A stretch of DNA of 64,000 nucleotides, taken from the NCBI GenBank assembly GCA_007745635.1, contig CP036272.1:1763911-1827910 (forward strand), given 5' to 3'. A program made the position numbers and the translations under genes. The stretch comes from Stieleria bergensis. GTDB taxonomy: Bacteria > Planctomycetota > Planctomycetia > Pirellulales > Pirellulaceae. Positions 1 to 8,769 of this stretch are shown here, piece after piece (within the stretch, counting starts at the first letter, position 1; every line of letters begins with the position of its first letter). Under the pieces are notes generated by a model. The model did not search any database and was not told the origin of the DNA. It saw only the letters and a program-made list of their open reading frames with translations.

Positions 1-70
1 TCTCTTGCCCAAACGCGGAGGCTGGTAGCATGGCAAAAGCTACAACAATGCCTCTCAGTTTAATCTTCAT
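1..70 (-). CDS. N-terminus of a secreted protein (partial, runs off the left edge)
   Basis: An ATG on the minus strand at position 70 opens a frame that stays open to the window edge and encodes about 23 residues. They begin M-K-I-K-L-R, continue with a hydrophobic stretch (GIVVAFAML), and end in a plausible signal-peptidase I site (PASAFG-QE). The basic n-region, short hydrophobic core and A-x-A-like site are what one expects of a Sec signal peptide. The mature protein lies outside the window, so its function cannot be named. The gene is divergent from the SecA-type gene to its right. Confidence 0.6.
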   Translation of the reverse strand, partial: MKIKLRGIVVAFAMLPASAFGQE

Positions 71-342
71 GTTACGTGATCTCTTGCGGACCGGGATTCC
101 AAGATTCAGTCGTATATGTGGATCGACCAAATTGGCACGCAGATGCAACACCTTCCGGTTCAGGCGTAAGGTTCCTGTAGATGACCTAGATTAACTCAAC
201 GGTGAAATCGTTCCCAAATCCCTCAACAGCGGTTTCTTGTGAGGGTAAACTGCATCGCGTTATTACACTGTGTTTCTCAACGTGCTGCGTTGCGAAGGGC
301 CTGCTCCCCATCAACCTGTTCCCGCCGCCCCCAGATCGCTTG
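71..342. other. Divergent intergenic region before the SecA-type gene
   Basis: This stretch separates two divergent genes and must carry both promoters. I see no convincing -35/-10 pair, hairpin or RNA gene in it. The SecA frame stays open back to a GTG at 202, so the 3' half could be coding if that start is used. The 47 residues it would add contain no recognisable motif. Confidence 0.4.
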
Positions 343-2682
343 ATGAATTCCGATTCCAACGACCCGCAGTCCACTGAAAACGTTTCGGGCAGGCAGCCAG
401 AGGAAATTTTAAGGGCGGCCGGGCAAGAATTGCCTGATCCACAACTTCCGGATGAATCCGCAAAATCGGAACCGTCCGCTGCAAGCCATTCTGCACAACC
501 GGAGGCTGACGGCTCTCGGCCAACCAGCCAGCCCAGGGCGGCCGACGAATCTAGTTCGGCTGCCCCCGCCTCGTCAGGTTCCGTTCCATTGGCCAAGATC
601 CCGTTGACCAAGGCGGTTGCGGATCCCGATCGTCCTGGGCAAGCGCTGGCCGCTGATGCTCCGCCTGCTGGTGACGGCGACGCTTCAGACGTTTCGGGGC
701 TGGAGCCGACCATTGCTCCCAAGCGTTTTCAGACCTCCGGTCAAGCCAAAATGTCGGTGTTTTCCGGCCGTGGCTTTCATCCCAAGATGGTCAAGTGGAA
801 ACAGTTGTTGGCTCAGGTCAACGAGTGGGAAGACCAGTTGATGCAGGAGCCGGACGACGCGCTGCGCAAACGTTCCTTAGCGCTGCGTTACCGAGCGATG
901 GCCGGTGAGAAGCTCAGCAAGCTGCTTCCCGAAGCCTATGCCTTGGTTCGTGAAGCCGGGCGACGGACCCTGGGCATGCGTCACTACGACGTGCAAATGA
1001 TTGGCGGCATCTCTCTGTTTGACAGTCACATCGCCGAGATGCAGACCGGGGAAGGAAAAACCCTGACCGCTACCCTGCCCCTGTATCTGCATTCGTTACC
1101 AGGCAAAGGAGCGCACTTGGCGACGGTCAACGATTACTTAGCCAAACGTGACGCCGAGTGGATGACGCCGCTCTTTCAGAAGCTGGGCGTCAGCGTGGGC
1201 ATCATTCAAACCCCGGATGACCAGGCCGCTCGTCGAACCTCTTATGCAGCCGCGGTGACGTACGGGACTGCGAAGGAATTTGGCTTTGATTTTCTGCGTG
1301 ATCGTTTGCTGCTTCGGGCACAGAACCGCATTGACACGGAAATGCTTGGTGACGGCGGTGGGTTTTCGCAAAGTGGCGATAAACCGGTGATGCGCGGCAT
1401 GCACTTCTGCTTGGTCGATGAAGCCGACAGTATCTTGATCGATGAAGCGCGGACGCCGCTGATCATTGGATCGCTGGAAGATACCGTTCGTGATCAGATC
1501 GTTGAAACCTATCGTTGGGCCGCCGAACATGCCCCTGAGTACATCGAAGACGAGCATTACATCATCGATGAGGAAACCAAGCAATTCGAGTTGACCGCCC
1601 GCGGTCGTCAAAAAGTTCGGGCGCTGCCCAAGAGTGATCTGGTGCGCACGATGGGCTTGGTCGATCTTTATGAATACACCGAGCGAGCGGCGAAAGTGCA
1701 CGCAGAATTCTTGCTCGATCGCCAGTACGTGATTCGTCCCGATGACGAAGACAAAGATGAAATCGTCATCGTCGATGAATTCACCGGTCGTTTGGCTGAA
1801 GGGCGTAAGTGGCGTGATGGCATTCACCAAGCGATCGAAGCCAAGGAAGATCTGGAGATCAGCGTGCCCACCGGGCAAGCGGCTCGAATCACGGTTCAGG
1901 ATCTGTTTTTGCGTTACAACCACTTGGCCGGGATGACTGGAACGGCAGCCACCAGCGCGCGTGAGTTGAGCAAGATTTATCGAACACCTGTGTTGCGTGT
2001 ACCGACCAATCGACCGCCCCAGCGAAAGCGTTTGCCAGACCGTGTGTTTGGGAACTTGACGGCCAAGTTTAAAGCCATCGCCGATGAGGTGGCCGAGGTG
2101 CATGCGACGGGACGGCCGGTGCTGATTGGCACGCGTTCGATTGATAAAAGCGAACTGCTTTCACACATGTTGAACGATCTGGGCATTGAGCATGAAGTGC
2201 TCAACGCCAATAACGTCGAACGTGAAGCTGAAATCGTTGCCGACGCCGGGCAGCACGGGCGCGTCACCGTGGCAACCAACATGGCTGGCCGTGGGACCGA
2301 TATCAAGCTGACTGATGAGATCGTTGAGATCGGCGGCATGCATGTGATTTGTACCGAACTTCACGATGCGGCACGGATTGACCGTCAGTTGATTGGACGC
2401 TGCGGCCGGCAGGGTGACCCCGGCTCTTATCGCCAGTACTTGGCGCTCGATGATGATATTTTGAAAGGTGGCTTGGGGCCTCAGCGAGCGGAAAAGTTGA
2501 AGGTTCGCGGCCAGGACGTTCAGGGCTCGATGGATCGACTGGCAAAGCTGTTTCGTAAGGCGCAGCTGAAGGTTGAACGCACTCACTTTCGTGATCGGAT
2601 GGTGTTATTGCACCATGAAAAGGAGCGCAAGAAGCTGCAGCGTGAGATCGGGCAGGATCCTTACCTAGACACGCCAAATTAA
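343..2682 (+). CDS. secA: SecA-type preprotein translocase ATPase, C-terminally short form
   Basis: SecA is the motor ATPase that drives unfolded preproteins through SecYEG. The frame shows the SecA Walker A (MQTGEGKT, about residue 232), the DEAD box in VDEADSILIDEARTPL (about residue 358), the family block FGFDFLRDR, AGMTGTA, and the second RecA-fold motifs ATNMAGRGTDI and IGRCGRQGDPGS. From the ATG at 343 the protein has 779 residues. The first ~125 are low-complexity (Ser/Pro/Ala/Glu-rich) and unlike SecA, so the core is only about 650 residues against about 900 for E. coli SecA. The C-terminal zinc-finger tail is missing; the protein ends soon after the helical scaffold. This resembles an accessory SecA rather than the housekeeping copy (inference). 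A GTG at 202 is an alternative start, but nothing conserved precedes 343. Confidence 0.85.
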   Translation: MNSDSNDPQSTENVSGRQPEEILRAAGQELPDPQLPDESAKSEPSAASHSAQPEADGSRPTSQPRAADESSSAAPASSGSVPLAKIPLTKAVADPDRPGQALAADAPPAGDGDASDVSGLEPTIAPKRFQTSGQAKMSVFSGRGFHPKMVKWKQLLAQVNEWEDQLMQEPDDALRKRSLALRYRAMAGEKLSKLLPEAYALVREAGRRTLGMRHYDVQMIGGISLFDSHIAEMQTGEGKTLTATLPLYLHSLPGKGAHLATVNDYLAKRDAEWMTPLFQKLGVSVGIIQTPDDQAARRTSYAAAVTYGTAKEFGFDFLRDRLLLRAQNRIDTEMLGDGGGFSQSGDKPVMRGMHFCLVDEADSILIDEARTPLIIGSLEDTVRDQIVETYRWAAEHAPEYIEDEHYIIDEETKQFELTARGRQKVRALPKSDLVRTMGLVDLYEYTERAAKVHAEFLLDRQYVIRPDDEDKDEIVIVDEFTGRLAEGRKWRDGIHQAIEAKEDLEISVPTGQAARITVQDLFLRYNHLAGMTGTAATSARELSKIYRTPVLRVPTNRPPQRKRLPDRVFGNLTAKFKAIADEVAEVHATGRPVLIGTRSIDKSELLSHMLNDLGIEHEVLNANNVEREAEIVADAGQHGRVTVATNMAGRGTDIKLTDEIVEIGGMHVICTELHDAARIDRQLIGRCGRQGDPGSYRQYLALDDDILKGGLGPQRAEKLKVRGQDVQGSMDRLAKLFRKAQLKVERTHFRDRMVLLHHEKERKKLQREIGQDPYLDTPN

Positions 2683-3081
2683 CATTCTGGGTCCGAAGTT
2701 TTTGTTTTTTTTGCCGATTTTGATTGAAGAGATCTGGCGTTGAAACCGCAGCGGTGGCAATTCAAAAAAAAGGAAAAAACGGGGGTTTGTCGAGCTTGAC
2801 AGGGCTGTTGAAAACACCGTATCCCGACCTGCGAGTCCCTTAACTCCCGGCACTTTCGCCCGTATGGGTCGGTTTGGCGTCGGGACCCGAATCAGAGCGG
2901 TCAAGCAATTCATCGCGTTGATTCGGGGCTCGCGAAAGGTGATTGCCTGAGGCGGTTTTTCAGCTGCCGACGTGTGAGCACTTGCCGTGGGGTGGGGTTA
3001 GGTTCAAGGACCAGTTTTCGTGAACGTAGGCGAAAACTTTACTGTGTTCTATAAGTCTCACCGCGAAGAAGGAGTGTCGCG
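2683..3081. other. Intergenic region upstream of the secretin gene
   Basis: No gene is supported here. T-rich and A-rich stretches follow the SecA stop (2697-2716 and 2763-2779) without a clear hairpin. A TTGACA at 2796-2801 could be a -35 box, but the hexamer 17-18 bases downstream (TATCCC) is weak. A TATAAG at 3050-3055 is a plausible -10 for the secretin gene, without a good -35. Confidence 0.4.
3013..3038. promoter_or_regulatory. 8-bp perfect inverted repeat upstream of the secretin gene
   Basis: AGTTTTCG and CGAAAACT form a perfect 8-bp dyad around a 10-base spacer, 44 bases before the secretin start and just upstream of a TATAAG that could be a -10 box. It could be an operator or a small hairpin. 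No T-run follows, so a terminator for the SecA gene is unlikely. Confidence 0.35.
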
Positions 3082-6000
3082 TTGAAACGCCACGAAAAAC
3101 GTTTTAGCCATAATCGCTGGGGCGTCGCCATGATGGCGTGCATGATGGGAGCAAGCAGCGCTACGGCGCAATTTGCCTTGCCCGCAACATTGCCATCCAA
3201 CGACAACCCCGTTGCAGCCCCAGTGGCCGCAACCACCGCCAGCCTCGGTCAACCAGCCGCAATCGCTGGCAATCAAGCAAGCGGATCGGCAGCATCGTAT
3301 GTCGACCGCGCCCGTAAAGCGTTAGAAGCCAAAGACTACCAGACCGCAGCAGGTCTGTATCATCAAGCTTCTGCGCTATCAAAAACAGATCCGGCCTTCC
3401 GACCCGTTGTGGCTCGTTTGCAGATTGACATGCAAATGGCTGGGGTTGATTTGGCCAACCTACGACGTCCTACCAAGATCACACGCATTGCCGCGCCTGC
3501 ACCGGGTGATCATTTAGCGGCCAAACGTGAAGCCTTGCGGCTGATCGCGCAAGGCCGCGCTAGCTTGGATGCTGGCGATGTGGTCTCTGCGATTTCGCAT
3601 GCTCGTCAAGCTCAGGCGTTGAATGTGCCTGAGTCGGCGTTTGCTGCTGGTGAACCTCGCGTCTGGGAATTCGTGCTTGACGCCGAGGCTGCGGCCAAGC
3701 GTGCAGGTGTGAACGAAAGCATGATTGCCTTGGCCGGTGGCAGCACCACGGTTCAGCCTGGCGTGATGCAACCTGGTGCCGTTCAGCAAAGTGTTTTCAA
3801 CGGCGCCATGGGTGCACCTGGGACCGGTCTTGCGCAGGTCAACAATGTGGTTGCCGCGGAAGGTCCAGTCGAGGCTTATCAAGCTGGTTTAACAGCCTTG
3901 GAAGCGGGTGACACCGAAGGTGCACGAGCGAAGTTCATTGAAGCTTGGCAAAACGAAGCCATCTTGGATGTGGCAACGCGTCAACAGTTGAAAGACAAAT
4001 TGACCTTGTTACAGCCAACGCGGATGGCTCCAACAGCGCCAGCCGCTGACATCGCTGTGGTGGATGCGGAAACGCGTCAAATGAATCAGCGGATGTTCAG
4101 CGAGGTTTCGGCCGAGCTGAACAACATTGCTGTGATTCGGGAATCCGATCCACTGGACGCGTTGGACGCTTTAACTCGTCTGCGTCGTCGTGTTGATTCT
4201 TCGCAATTGACCGAAGCCTCCAAGCAGTCACTGGCTCGGATGGTCGATCGGGAGCTGGAACGTCAGCGTCAGTACGTCGATGCCAATCGTGCCGCAATTG
4301 AATTGCAGCTCGAAAATGACTCGATCAAGGCTGACATGGCGAATGACGCAGCACTGGATCAACGAGTCCAAGCGGAGATCAAGCAGCTGGCTGAAGAGTT
4401 CAGCGAATTGATGACTGCTGAGCGATTCGAAGAAGCCGAGGTGATTGCGAAGCAAGTTTCTGAGCTGGATCCCGGTTCGGTCATCGCAACTCAACTGCGT
4501 CAGACCAGTACCTTCAGCAGCCGTTACAAGATGTTGCAAGACATCAAGGAAGGCAAGGAAGAAGTCTTTGCATTTGGCTTGATGGATGTGGAACGTTCGG
4601 CTTCTGACATCGCTGGTTACGATCCCAACCGTCCGATGAGCTTTGGCACCGATCCGCAGGAATGGGCCACGCGCAGTGGGCGTCGTCTCAGTGAGCGTCG
4701 TTCGACGTTCCGCAGTGTGCAAGAGGCGCAACTGGACAACTCGCTGAACACCAGCGTGAGCGTTCAGTACATCAACCGTCCCTTGAGTGACGTCATTGAG
4801 GACTTGTCCAAAGTCACCAACGTGCCAATCGTGATCAATGCACGCGCTTTGGCCGCGACTCGAGTCCCTGTTGATACTCCGGTAACCTTGAACATTCAAA
4901 CGCCTGTGTCACTTCGCAGTGCGTTGAATCTGTTGCTGAATGATTTGGGATTGGCTTACGACATTGACAATGAAGTCATCATGGTCACCAGTGCCGATGC
5001 CAAGAATAGCCGCACCTACACTCGCGTGTATAAGGTGGCTGACTTGGTCACGCCGATTCCTAACTTCTACCCCAGCTATGAAAATGGCTTGGCAGGAGCG
5101 ATTCAGGCCGCGATTCAGATGACGCAACCAAAGGTCGACGTCCAGTACGTCCCGACCACTGCGGTTGGCATGAATCGCAATCAAGGCAACTTGCCTGGCA
5201 ACATCATGGGCCAGTACAGCCCCGGTGCGATGACGGGTGCATTCAATCAGGGTTCGCGCAGCCAAATGGGCGGTGCGGGATCAGGTGGTGGAGCCATGGC
5301 GGACTTCACTTCTTTGATGAACCTGATTGAGCAAACGATTGCTCCCGATGCTTGGGAAAACATGGGTGGTAGTAGCACCATGGCTCCCTATCCTCAGAAC
5401 TTGACGCTGATCGTTAACACGACCTCAGACGTTCATAAAGAGATTGAGGACTTGCTGAAGTCGTTGCGTGCTCTGCAGAACTTGCAGATCACCATCGAGC
5501 TGAAGTTCATCACGCTGTCCGATACGTTCTTCGAACAGATCGGTGTCGACTTTGACTTGCAGTTTGATGACAACGTGACCGAGCTGCCTCGTGGTGAAGA
5601 TGATCCACCAGCAGTCACCATCGGTTGGGACGGCATCCAGGGCTTGCCGACCGGCGACTTGGACATTCAGTTTCAAAACGGGTCGTTCGGTGTCAACCCA
5701 GCGTTCGGTGCTCCTGACCCCGGTGCTCTGTCAACGATCGGTTTCGCTGTCCTCAGTGACATCGAAGCGTTCTTCTTCCTGCAAGCTGCACAAGGTGACG
5801 AGCGTACCAACGTGATGCAAGCACCGAAGGTCACGATGTTTGATGGTCAAACCGCCTCGGTAGGTGACTTTACTTCGCGTCCCTTCGTGACCGGGATCAT
5901 TCCGGTTGTGGGTGACTTTGCCGTTGCTCAACAGCCTGTGATCGTGGTCTTGGATGAAGGCACCAAGCTCAGCGTGCAAGGGATCGTCAGTGAAGACCGA

Positions 6001-6462
6001 CGATTCGTTCGCGTCACACTGATGCCTCAGTTCAGCCAAATCGGTGACGTCAGTACCTTCACCTTCGAAGGCACTCGGACGACCACCAGCAGCAGCCGTG
6101 CTGAAGAGGACACCAATGGTGACGGTGTGGTTGACGAAAACGATGCGGTTGATACCGAAGACACGGCAGAGATTGTTTCCGGTTCGACAGTTCAGTTGCC
6201 AACACTGGCACAGACCTTCGTCAACACAACCGTCAATGTTCCCGACGGGGGAACGATCTTGTTGGGCGGTATCAAGCGTCTAAGCGAAGGTCGTGCTGAG
6301 CGTGGTGTGCCGATGTTGGGCAAGATCCCTTACATCAGCCGCCTGTTCCGCAACGTGGCTGTTGGACGTGATGCCACCAGCTTGATGATGATGGTCACAC
6401 CACGGATCATCATCCAAGAAGAAGAGGAATACGTCCAAACCGGTTTCCAAGCTGATCAGTGA
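3082..6462 (+). CDS. Secretin-family outer-membrane protein (GspD/PilQ-like) with TPR-like N-terminus
   Basis: Secretins form the outer-membrane channel of type II/III secretion and type IV pilus machines. The 1126-residue product has a signal-peptide-like start (MKRHEKRF then WGVAMMACMMGASSATAQF). Helical TPR-like repeats follow (roughly residues 75-500). An STN-like ring domain lies near 558-640 (VSVQYINRPLSDVIEDLSKVT). The C-terminal secretin domain begins around 770 and contains the hallmark VPDGGTILLGGIKR near 1052 and a final VTPRIII. The start is a TTG at 3082, chosen because AAGGAG lies 8 bases upstream and the signal peptide begins there. An EF-hand-like loop (DTNGDGVVDEND, about 1010-1021) sits inside the secretin domain. 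No other secretion or pilus genes adjoin it, so the machine it serves is unknown. Confidence 0.85.
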   Translation: MKRHEKRFSHNRWGVAMMACMMGASSATAQFALPATLPSNDNPVAAPVAATTASLGQPAAIAGNQASGSAASYVDRARKALEAKDYQTAAGLYHQASALSKTDPAFRPVVARLQIDMQMAGVDLANLRRPTKITRIAAPAPGDHLAAKREALRLIAQGRASLDAGDVVSAISHARQAQALNVPESAFAAGEPRVWEFVLDAEAAAKRAGVNESMIALAGGSTTVQPGVMQPGAVQQSVFNGAMGAPGTGLAQVNNVVAAEGPVEAYQAGLTALEAGDTEGARAKFIEAWQNEAILDVATRQQLKDKLTLLQPTRMAPTAPAADIAVVDAETRQMNQRMFSEVSAELNNIAVIRESDPLDALDALTRLRRRVDSSQLTEASKQSLARMVDRELERQRQYVDANRAAIELQLENDSIKADMANDAALDQRVQAEIKQLAEEFSELMTAERFEEAEVIAKQVSELDPGSVIATQLRQTSTFSSRYKMLQDIKEGKEEVFAFGLMDVERSASDIAGYDPNRPMSFGTDPQEWATRSGRRLSERRSTFRSVQEAQLDNSLNTSVSVQYINRPLSDVIEDLSKVTNVPIVINARALAATRVPVDTPVTLNIQTPVSLRSALNLLLNDLGLAYDIDNEVIMVTSADAKNSRTYTRVYKVADLVTPIPNFYPSYENGLAGAIQAAIQMTQPKVDVQYVPTTAVGMNRNQGNLPGNIMGQYSPGAMTGAFNQGSRSQMGGAGSGGGAMADFTSLMNLIEQTIAPDAWENMGGSSTMAPYPQNLTLIVNTTSDVHKEIEDLLKSLRALQNLQITIELKFITLSDTFFEQIGVDFDLQFDDNVTELPRGEDDPPAVTIGWDGIQGLPTGDLDIQFQNGSFGVNPAFGAPDPGALSTIGFAVLSDIEAFFFLQAAQGDERTNVMQAPKVTMFDGQTASVGDFTSRPFVTGIIPVVGDFAVAQQPVIVVLDEGTKLSVQGIVSEDRRFVRVTLMPQFSQIGDVSTFTFEGTRTTTSSSRAEEDTNGDGVVDENDAVDTEDTAEIVSGSTVQLPTLAQTFVNTTVNVPDGGTILLGGIKRLSEGRAERGVPMLGKIPYISRLFRNVAVGRDATSLMMMVTPRIIIQEEEEYVQTGFQADQ

Positions 6463-6518
6463 TCAGTGGCGAGCCCACTAAGGCTCGTCGATCGGAACAC
6501 AGTTTGAACCCAACGCCA

Positions 6519-6556
6519 ACACGGCGTCTTCGATTGCGAAGACGCCGTGTTTTTTT
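6519..6556 (+). terminator. Rho-independent terminator of the secretin gene
   Basis: A perfect 14-bp stem (ACACGGCGTCTTCG with its complement) closes a 4-base loop (ATTG) and is followed by six T. It lies 57 bases after the secretin stop. Confidence 0.92.
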
Positions 6557-6670
6557 GTTGTCTCGTGCAGCCCAGCGGCCGGATCGTTTGCCCAGCGGCC
6601 TGTCTGCTAAACGACTTCGACCCCGCCGCAGTCGGATTCGCCAGGGATTTGTCGCTGGGACACCGCCACC

Positions 6671-6901
6671 GGTCTGGTTCGCGACCGGTCTGGTTCGCGC
6701 CGGTCTGGTTCGCGCTGGTCTGGTTCGCGCTGGTCTGGTTCGCGCTGGTCTGGTTCGCGCTGGTCTGGTTCGCGCTGGTCTGGTTCGCGCTGGTCTGGTT
6801 CGCGCTGGTCTGGTTCGCGCTGGTCTGTCGTCGATCGGAATGGTCTGTCGTCGATCGGAATGGTCTGTCGTCGATCGGAATGGTCTGTCGTCGATCGGAA
6901 T
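6671..6901. repeat. Compound minisatellite: 15-bp unit x10, then 20-bp unit x4
   Basis: A 15-bp unit (GGTCTGGTTCGCGCT) is repeated from 6687 to 6821 with almost no variation, preceded by one 16-base variant at 6671. At 6822 the array changes to a 20-bp unit (GGTCTGTCGTCGATCGGAAT) repeated four times. Both units begin GGTCTG. Because 15 is a multiple of three, frames on both strands stay open and would encode pentapeptide repeats, but these have no start signals or family resemblance and I treat the array as non-coding. Confidence 0.95.
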
Positions 6902-7193
6902 GGTCTTTGATGCTGTGGCCGACCCAAGTAATCAGAGCAATCCTGGCGGGGTTGTTTGCAATCGAGGGCAAAACTGGCGGCTGGAAAGTGAAGAAACCAA
7001 AAGTTCAAGCGGACTAAGTGAAAAGTTTTGAAAAAGGAGCGAAAAAAACTACAGCGGGAATCTTGAGTCAATCTGGGCTCAAAACTGCACTTTTACTCGC
7101 TTTTTGCTGTGTTTGCTGGTAAACGGTGCGTGTTGGAGTAGCTGGATGGATTCTGCGAACCAAAGAATTCATTGCTTGTCAAGCCAGAATTCC

Positions 7194-7221
7194 TTGACCG
7201 GGCTTATTTTTGTTCTAGAGT
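7194..7221 (+). promoter_or_regulatory. Possible sigma70-type promoter for csrA
   Basis: TTGACC (7194-7199) and TAGAGT (7216-7221) are separated by 16 bases, 162 bases upstream of csrA. The boxes match the vegetative consensus at 5/6 and 4/6 positions. Tentative. Confidence 0.35.
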
Positions 7222-7382
7222 TAAACGCAGGAGCGGCTGCGCACTCCCTCCCTTCGTACTTGGTGCCAGCTGCATTGAACCGGCCTACAGCGATATTGCC
7301 GACCGACCTCCCAGTCCTTCGCGCTTTCGCCTCGTAGGCACCCAGTACAAAGAACCAGGCCGGTTATCAAAAGGAATGAATC

Positions 7383-7580
7383 ATGTTGGTTTTATCTCGA
7401 AAGAAGAACGAGTGCATTGTCATCAACAACGACATCAAGATCGTCGTCGTTGAAATTCGTGGTGACAAAGTTCGCCTAGGAGTGGAAGCTCCTCGTGAAG
7501 TGCCCGTGCACCGCCGCGAAGTGTATGACGCGATCCAGAAGTCCTTGGAATCTGGTGACGCTCCCGTCGATGCGTCGTGA
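7383..7580 (+). CDS. csrA: Carbon storage regulator CsrA
   Basis: CsrA is a small dimeric RNA-binding protein that represses or stabilises mRNAs by binding GGA motifs at ribosome-binding sites. The 65-residue sequence matches the family along its length: [10 protein letters not shown] at the start, [18 protein letters not shown], and [12 protein letters not shown], which contains the RNA-contacting arginine. AAGGAA lies 6 bases before the ATG. That SD carries a GGA, so self-repression is possible (inference). In many bacteria csrA sits beside flagellar genes; here it stands alone between the secretin gene and tRNA-Glu. Confidence 0.97.
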   Translation: MLVLSRKKNECIVINNDIKIVVVEIRGDKVRLGVEAPREVPVHRREVYDAIQKSLESGDAPVDAS

Positions 7581-7715
7581 TGTTGGATCAGTGATGCCAT
7601 CTGTATCTCTGGCGGGATGCGTTTGCCTCTGACTGAGATCGGCTATTGGTACGCCCCGATCATGATTTTGACCACTCCATGACGCCGTCGCGATGGCTGC
7701 GTTCTCCATTCAAAC

Positions 7716-7749
7716 GCTCGTCTGCACCTGCAGTCGAGCTTTTTTTTTT
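7716..7749 (+). terminator. Probable csrA terminator
   Basis: A GCTCG/CGAGC stem with one T-T mismatch continues into CTGC/GCAG around a 4-base loop and is followed directly by a run of ten T. It lies 136 bases after the csrA stop, on the same strand. Confidence 0.7.
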
Positions 7750-8145
7750 GCCCGATGGCGGCAACTGGCCAGTGCGTGGGCAGGCGACAAAATCCGGCCT
7801 GGCAGTGGAAAATCACCGTTGATCCTTGCGCGAGCATAAAAACCAAGATGTTTTTGATGGTTCCTTGGTGCGAACCCTTGACGATGTATCGGGGTCCTAT
7901 GTACAACCTCGCTCACTGATCGGGAGTCAATGAATTGACGTCTTCAGGTTGAGTTTCTCGGGCTTTTAGCAAAGCCAATGAAACTTTCACCGAAGTCCTT
8001 TCATCTGTCAGCCGATCAAGATTTCAATCAAGCCATTGCGTTGGATTGCTGATCATTGGTGCGAGTGAGATGTTTCATCTGACAAGCATTCTCGGTAATC
8101 AGATCGACAGCGAAATGGATCGATTCGTTGATTGAAAAGTCATAC
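7750..8145. other. Gene-free region before tRNA-Glu
   Basis: No gene, hairpin or repeat is supported in these 396 bases. It must hold the tRNA promoter, but no clear pair of boxes is visible. Confidence 0.4.
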
Positions 8146-8218
8146 GGCCCCTTCGTCTAGCGGTCTAGGACACCGCCCTTTCACGGCGGTAACACGGGTT
8201 CGAGTCCCGTAGGGGTCA
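8146..8218 (+). tRNA. tRNA-Glu (anticodon TTC)
   Basis: The 73 bases fold as a tRNA: acceptor GGCCCCT/AGGGGTC with one G-U pair, D-arm GTC...GAC, anticodon arm CCGCC-CTTTCAC-GGCGG with anticodon TTC, and T-arm ACGGG-TTCGAGT-CCCGT. The discriminator is A and CCA is not encoded. Confidence 0.95.
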
Positions 8219-8220
8219 CT

Positions 8221-8258
8221 ACCGGAAGTTTCAGTTAGCTGGAGCTTCCGGTTTTTTT
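8221..8258 (+). terminator. Terminator after tRNA-Glu
   Basis: ACCGGAAG (8221-8228) pairs with CTTCCGGT (8245-8252) across a 16-base loop and is followed by a T-run. It starts 3 bases after the tRNA. Confidence 0.85.
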
Positions 8259-8323
8259 ATGCGCCCATGCTTCGTCCTCAGGACGGTTTAGGCCGCCGCT
8301 GTCCGCCCTTCTTTGTGTGATCG

Positions 8324-8746
8324 ATGAGCGATTTATACGTTTGTCCGCGACTAACGATTCCTGCTGCACAGCTGCAGGTCAGTGCTGCGCGCAGTAGTGG
8401 TCCCGGTGGACAGAACGTCAACAAGGTCAATTCAAAGATCACACTGCGCTGGTCTCCAGACCGCTGCACGCAGTTGGATGATGGCTGGCGAGCGCGGCTG
8501 CGCAGCCGTTATGGAAATCGCATCAACCGTGAAGGCGAATTGGTGTTGCACAGCGATCGCTATCGAGATCAGCCAAGAAACTTAGCGGATGTGCGAGCGC
8601 GATTGGTGCAGATGTTGATGGAATGTCGCCAGCCAGCAAAGAAGCGTAAGCCTACCAAGCCAACCGCGGGTGCCAAACGCCGCCGGCGAAAGCACAAGAC
8701 ACAGTTGAGCGAACGCAAGCAAAGCCGTCGACAATCGTTTGATTGA
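8324..8746 (+). CDS. arfB: Alternative ribosome-rescue factor ArfB (YaeJ/ICT1 family)
   Basis: ArfB releases ribosomes stalled without a stop codon by hydrolysing peptidyl-tRNA. The 140-residue protein carries the release-factor GGQ motif in SSGPGGQNVNKVNSK (about residues 23-37), near the N-terminus as in ArfB rather than internal as in RF1/RF2. Its C-terminus is a long Lys/Arg-rich tail (KKRKPTKP...KRRRRKHK), which in ArfB enters the empty mRNA channel. Length matches E. coli YaeJ (140). It is encoded alone between tRNA-Glu and a convergent kinase gene. No clear SD precedes the ATG. Confidence 0.93.
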   Translation: MSDLYVCPRLTIPAAQLQVSAARSSGPGGQNVNKVNSKITLRWSPDRCTQLDDGWRARLRSRYGNRINREGELVLHSDRYRDQPRNLADVRARLVQMLMECRQPAKKRKPTKPTAGAKRRRRKHKTQLSERKQSRRQSFD

Positions 8747-8769
8747 GGGACGCAGGTTGAGTTTGGCAG

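Larger units (their letters stand above)
6557..7382. other. Gene-free region between the secretin terminator and csrA
   Basis: Apart from the minisatellite at 6671-6901 and the csrA promoter candidate at 7194-7221, nothing is supported. Long open frames on both strands across 6456-7071 are created by the tandem repeat and are rejected as genes. Confidence 0.6.

Noticed and set aside
202-342. GTG start for SecA at 202
   Set aside because: The 47 extra residues are unlike the rest of the protein and no SD precedes the GTG. The ATG at 343 is preferred, though without a strong SD either.
1138-2103. A 321-codon minus-strand frame inside the SecA gene
   Set aside because: It is a shadow of a strongly supported gene on the plus strand and shows no motifs of its own.
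2796-2825. Vegetative promoter with TTGACA
   Set aside because: The -35 box is perfect but the -10 (TATCCC or GTATCC) is poor, and it lies 257 bases before the next gene. Mentioned only in the region note.
6456-7071. Long open frames on both strands (up to about 190 codons) across the minisatellite
   Set aside because: They arise because the 15-bp unit is a multiple of three and has no stops. They overlap each other, lack SD sites and have no family features.
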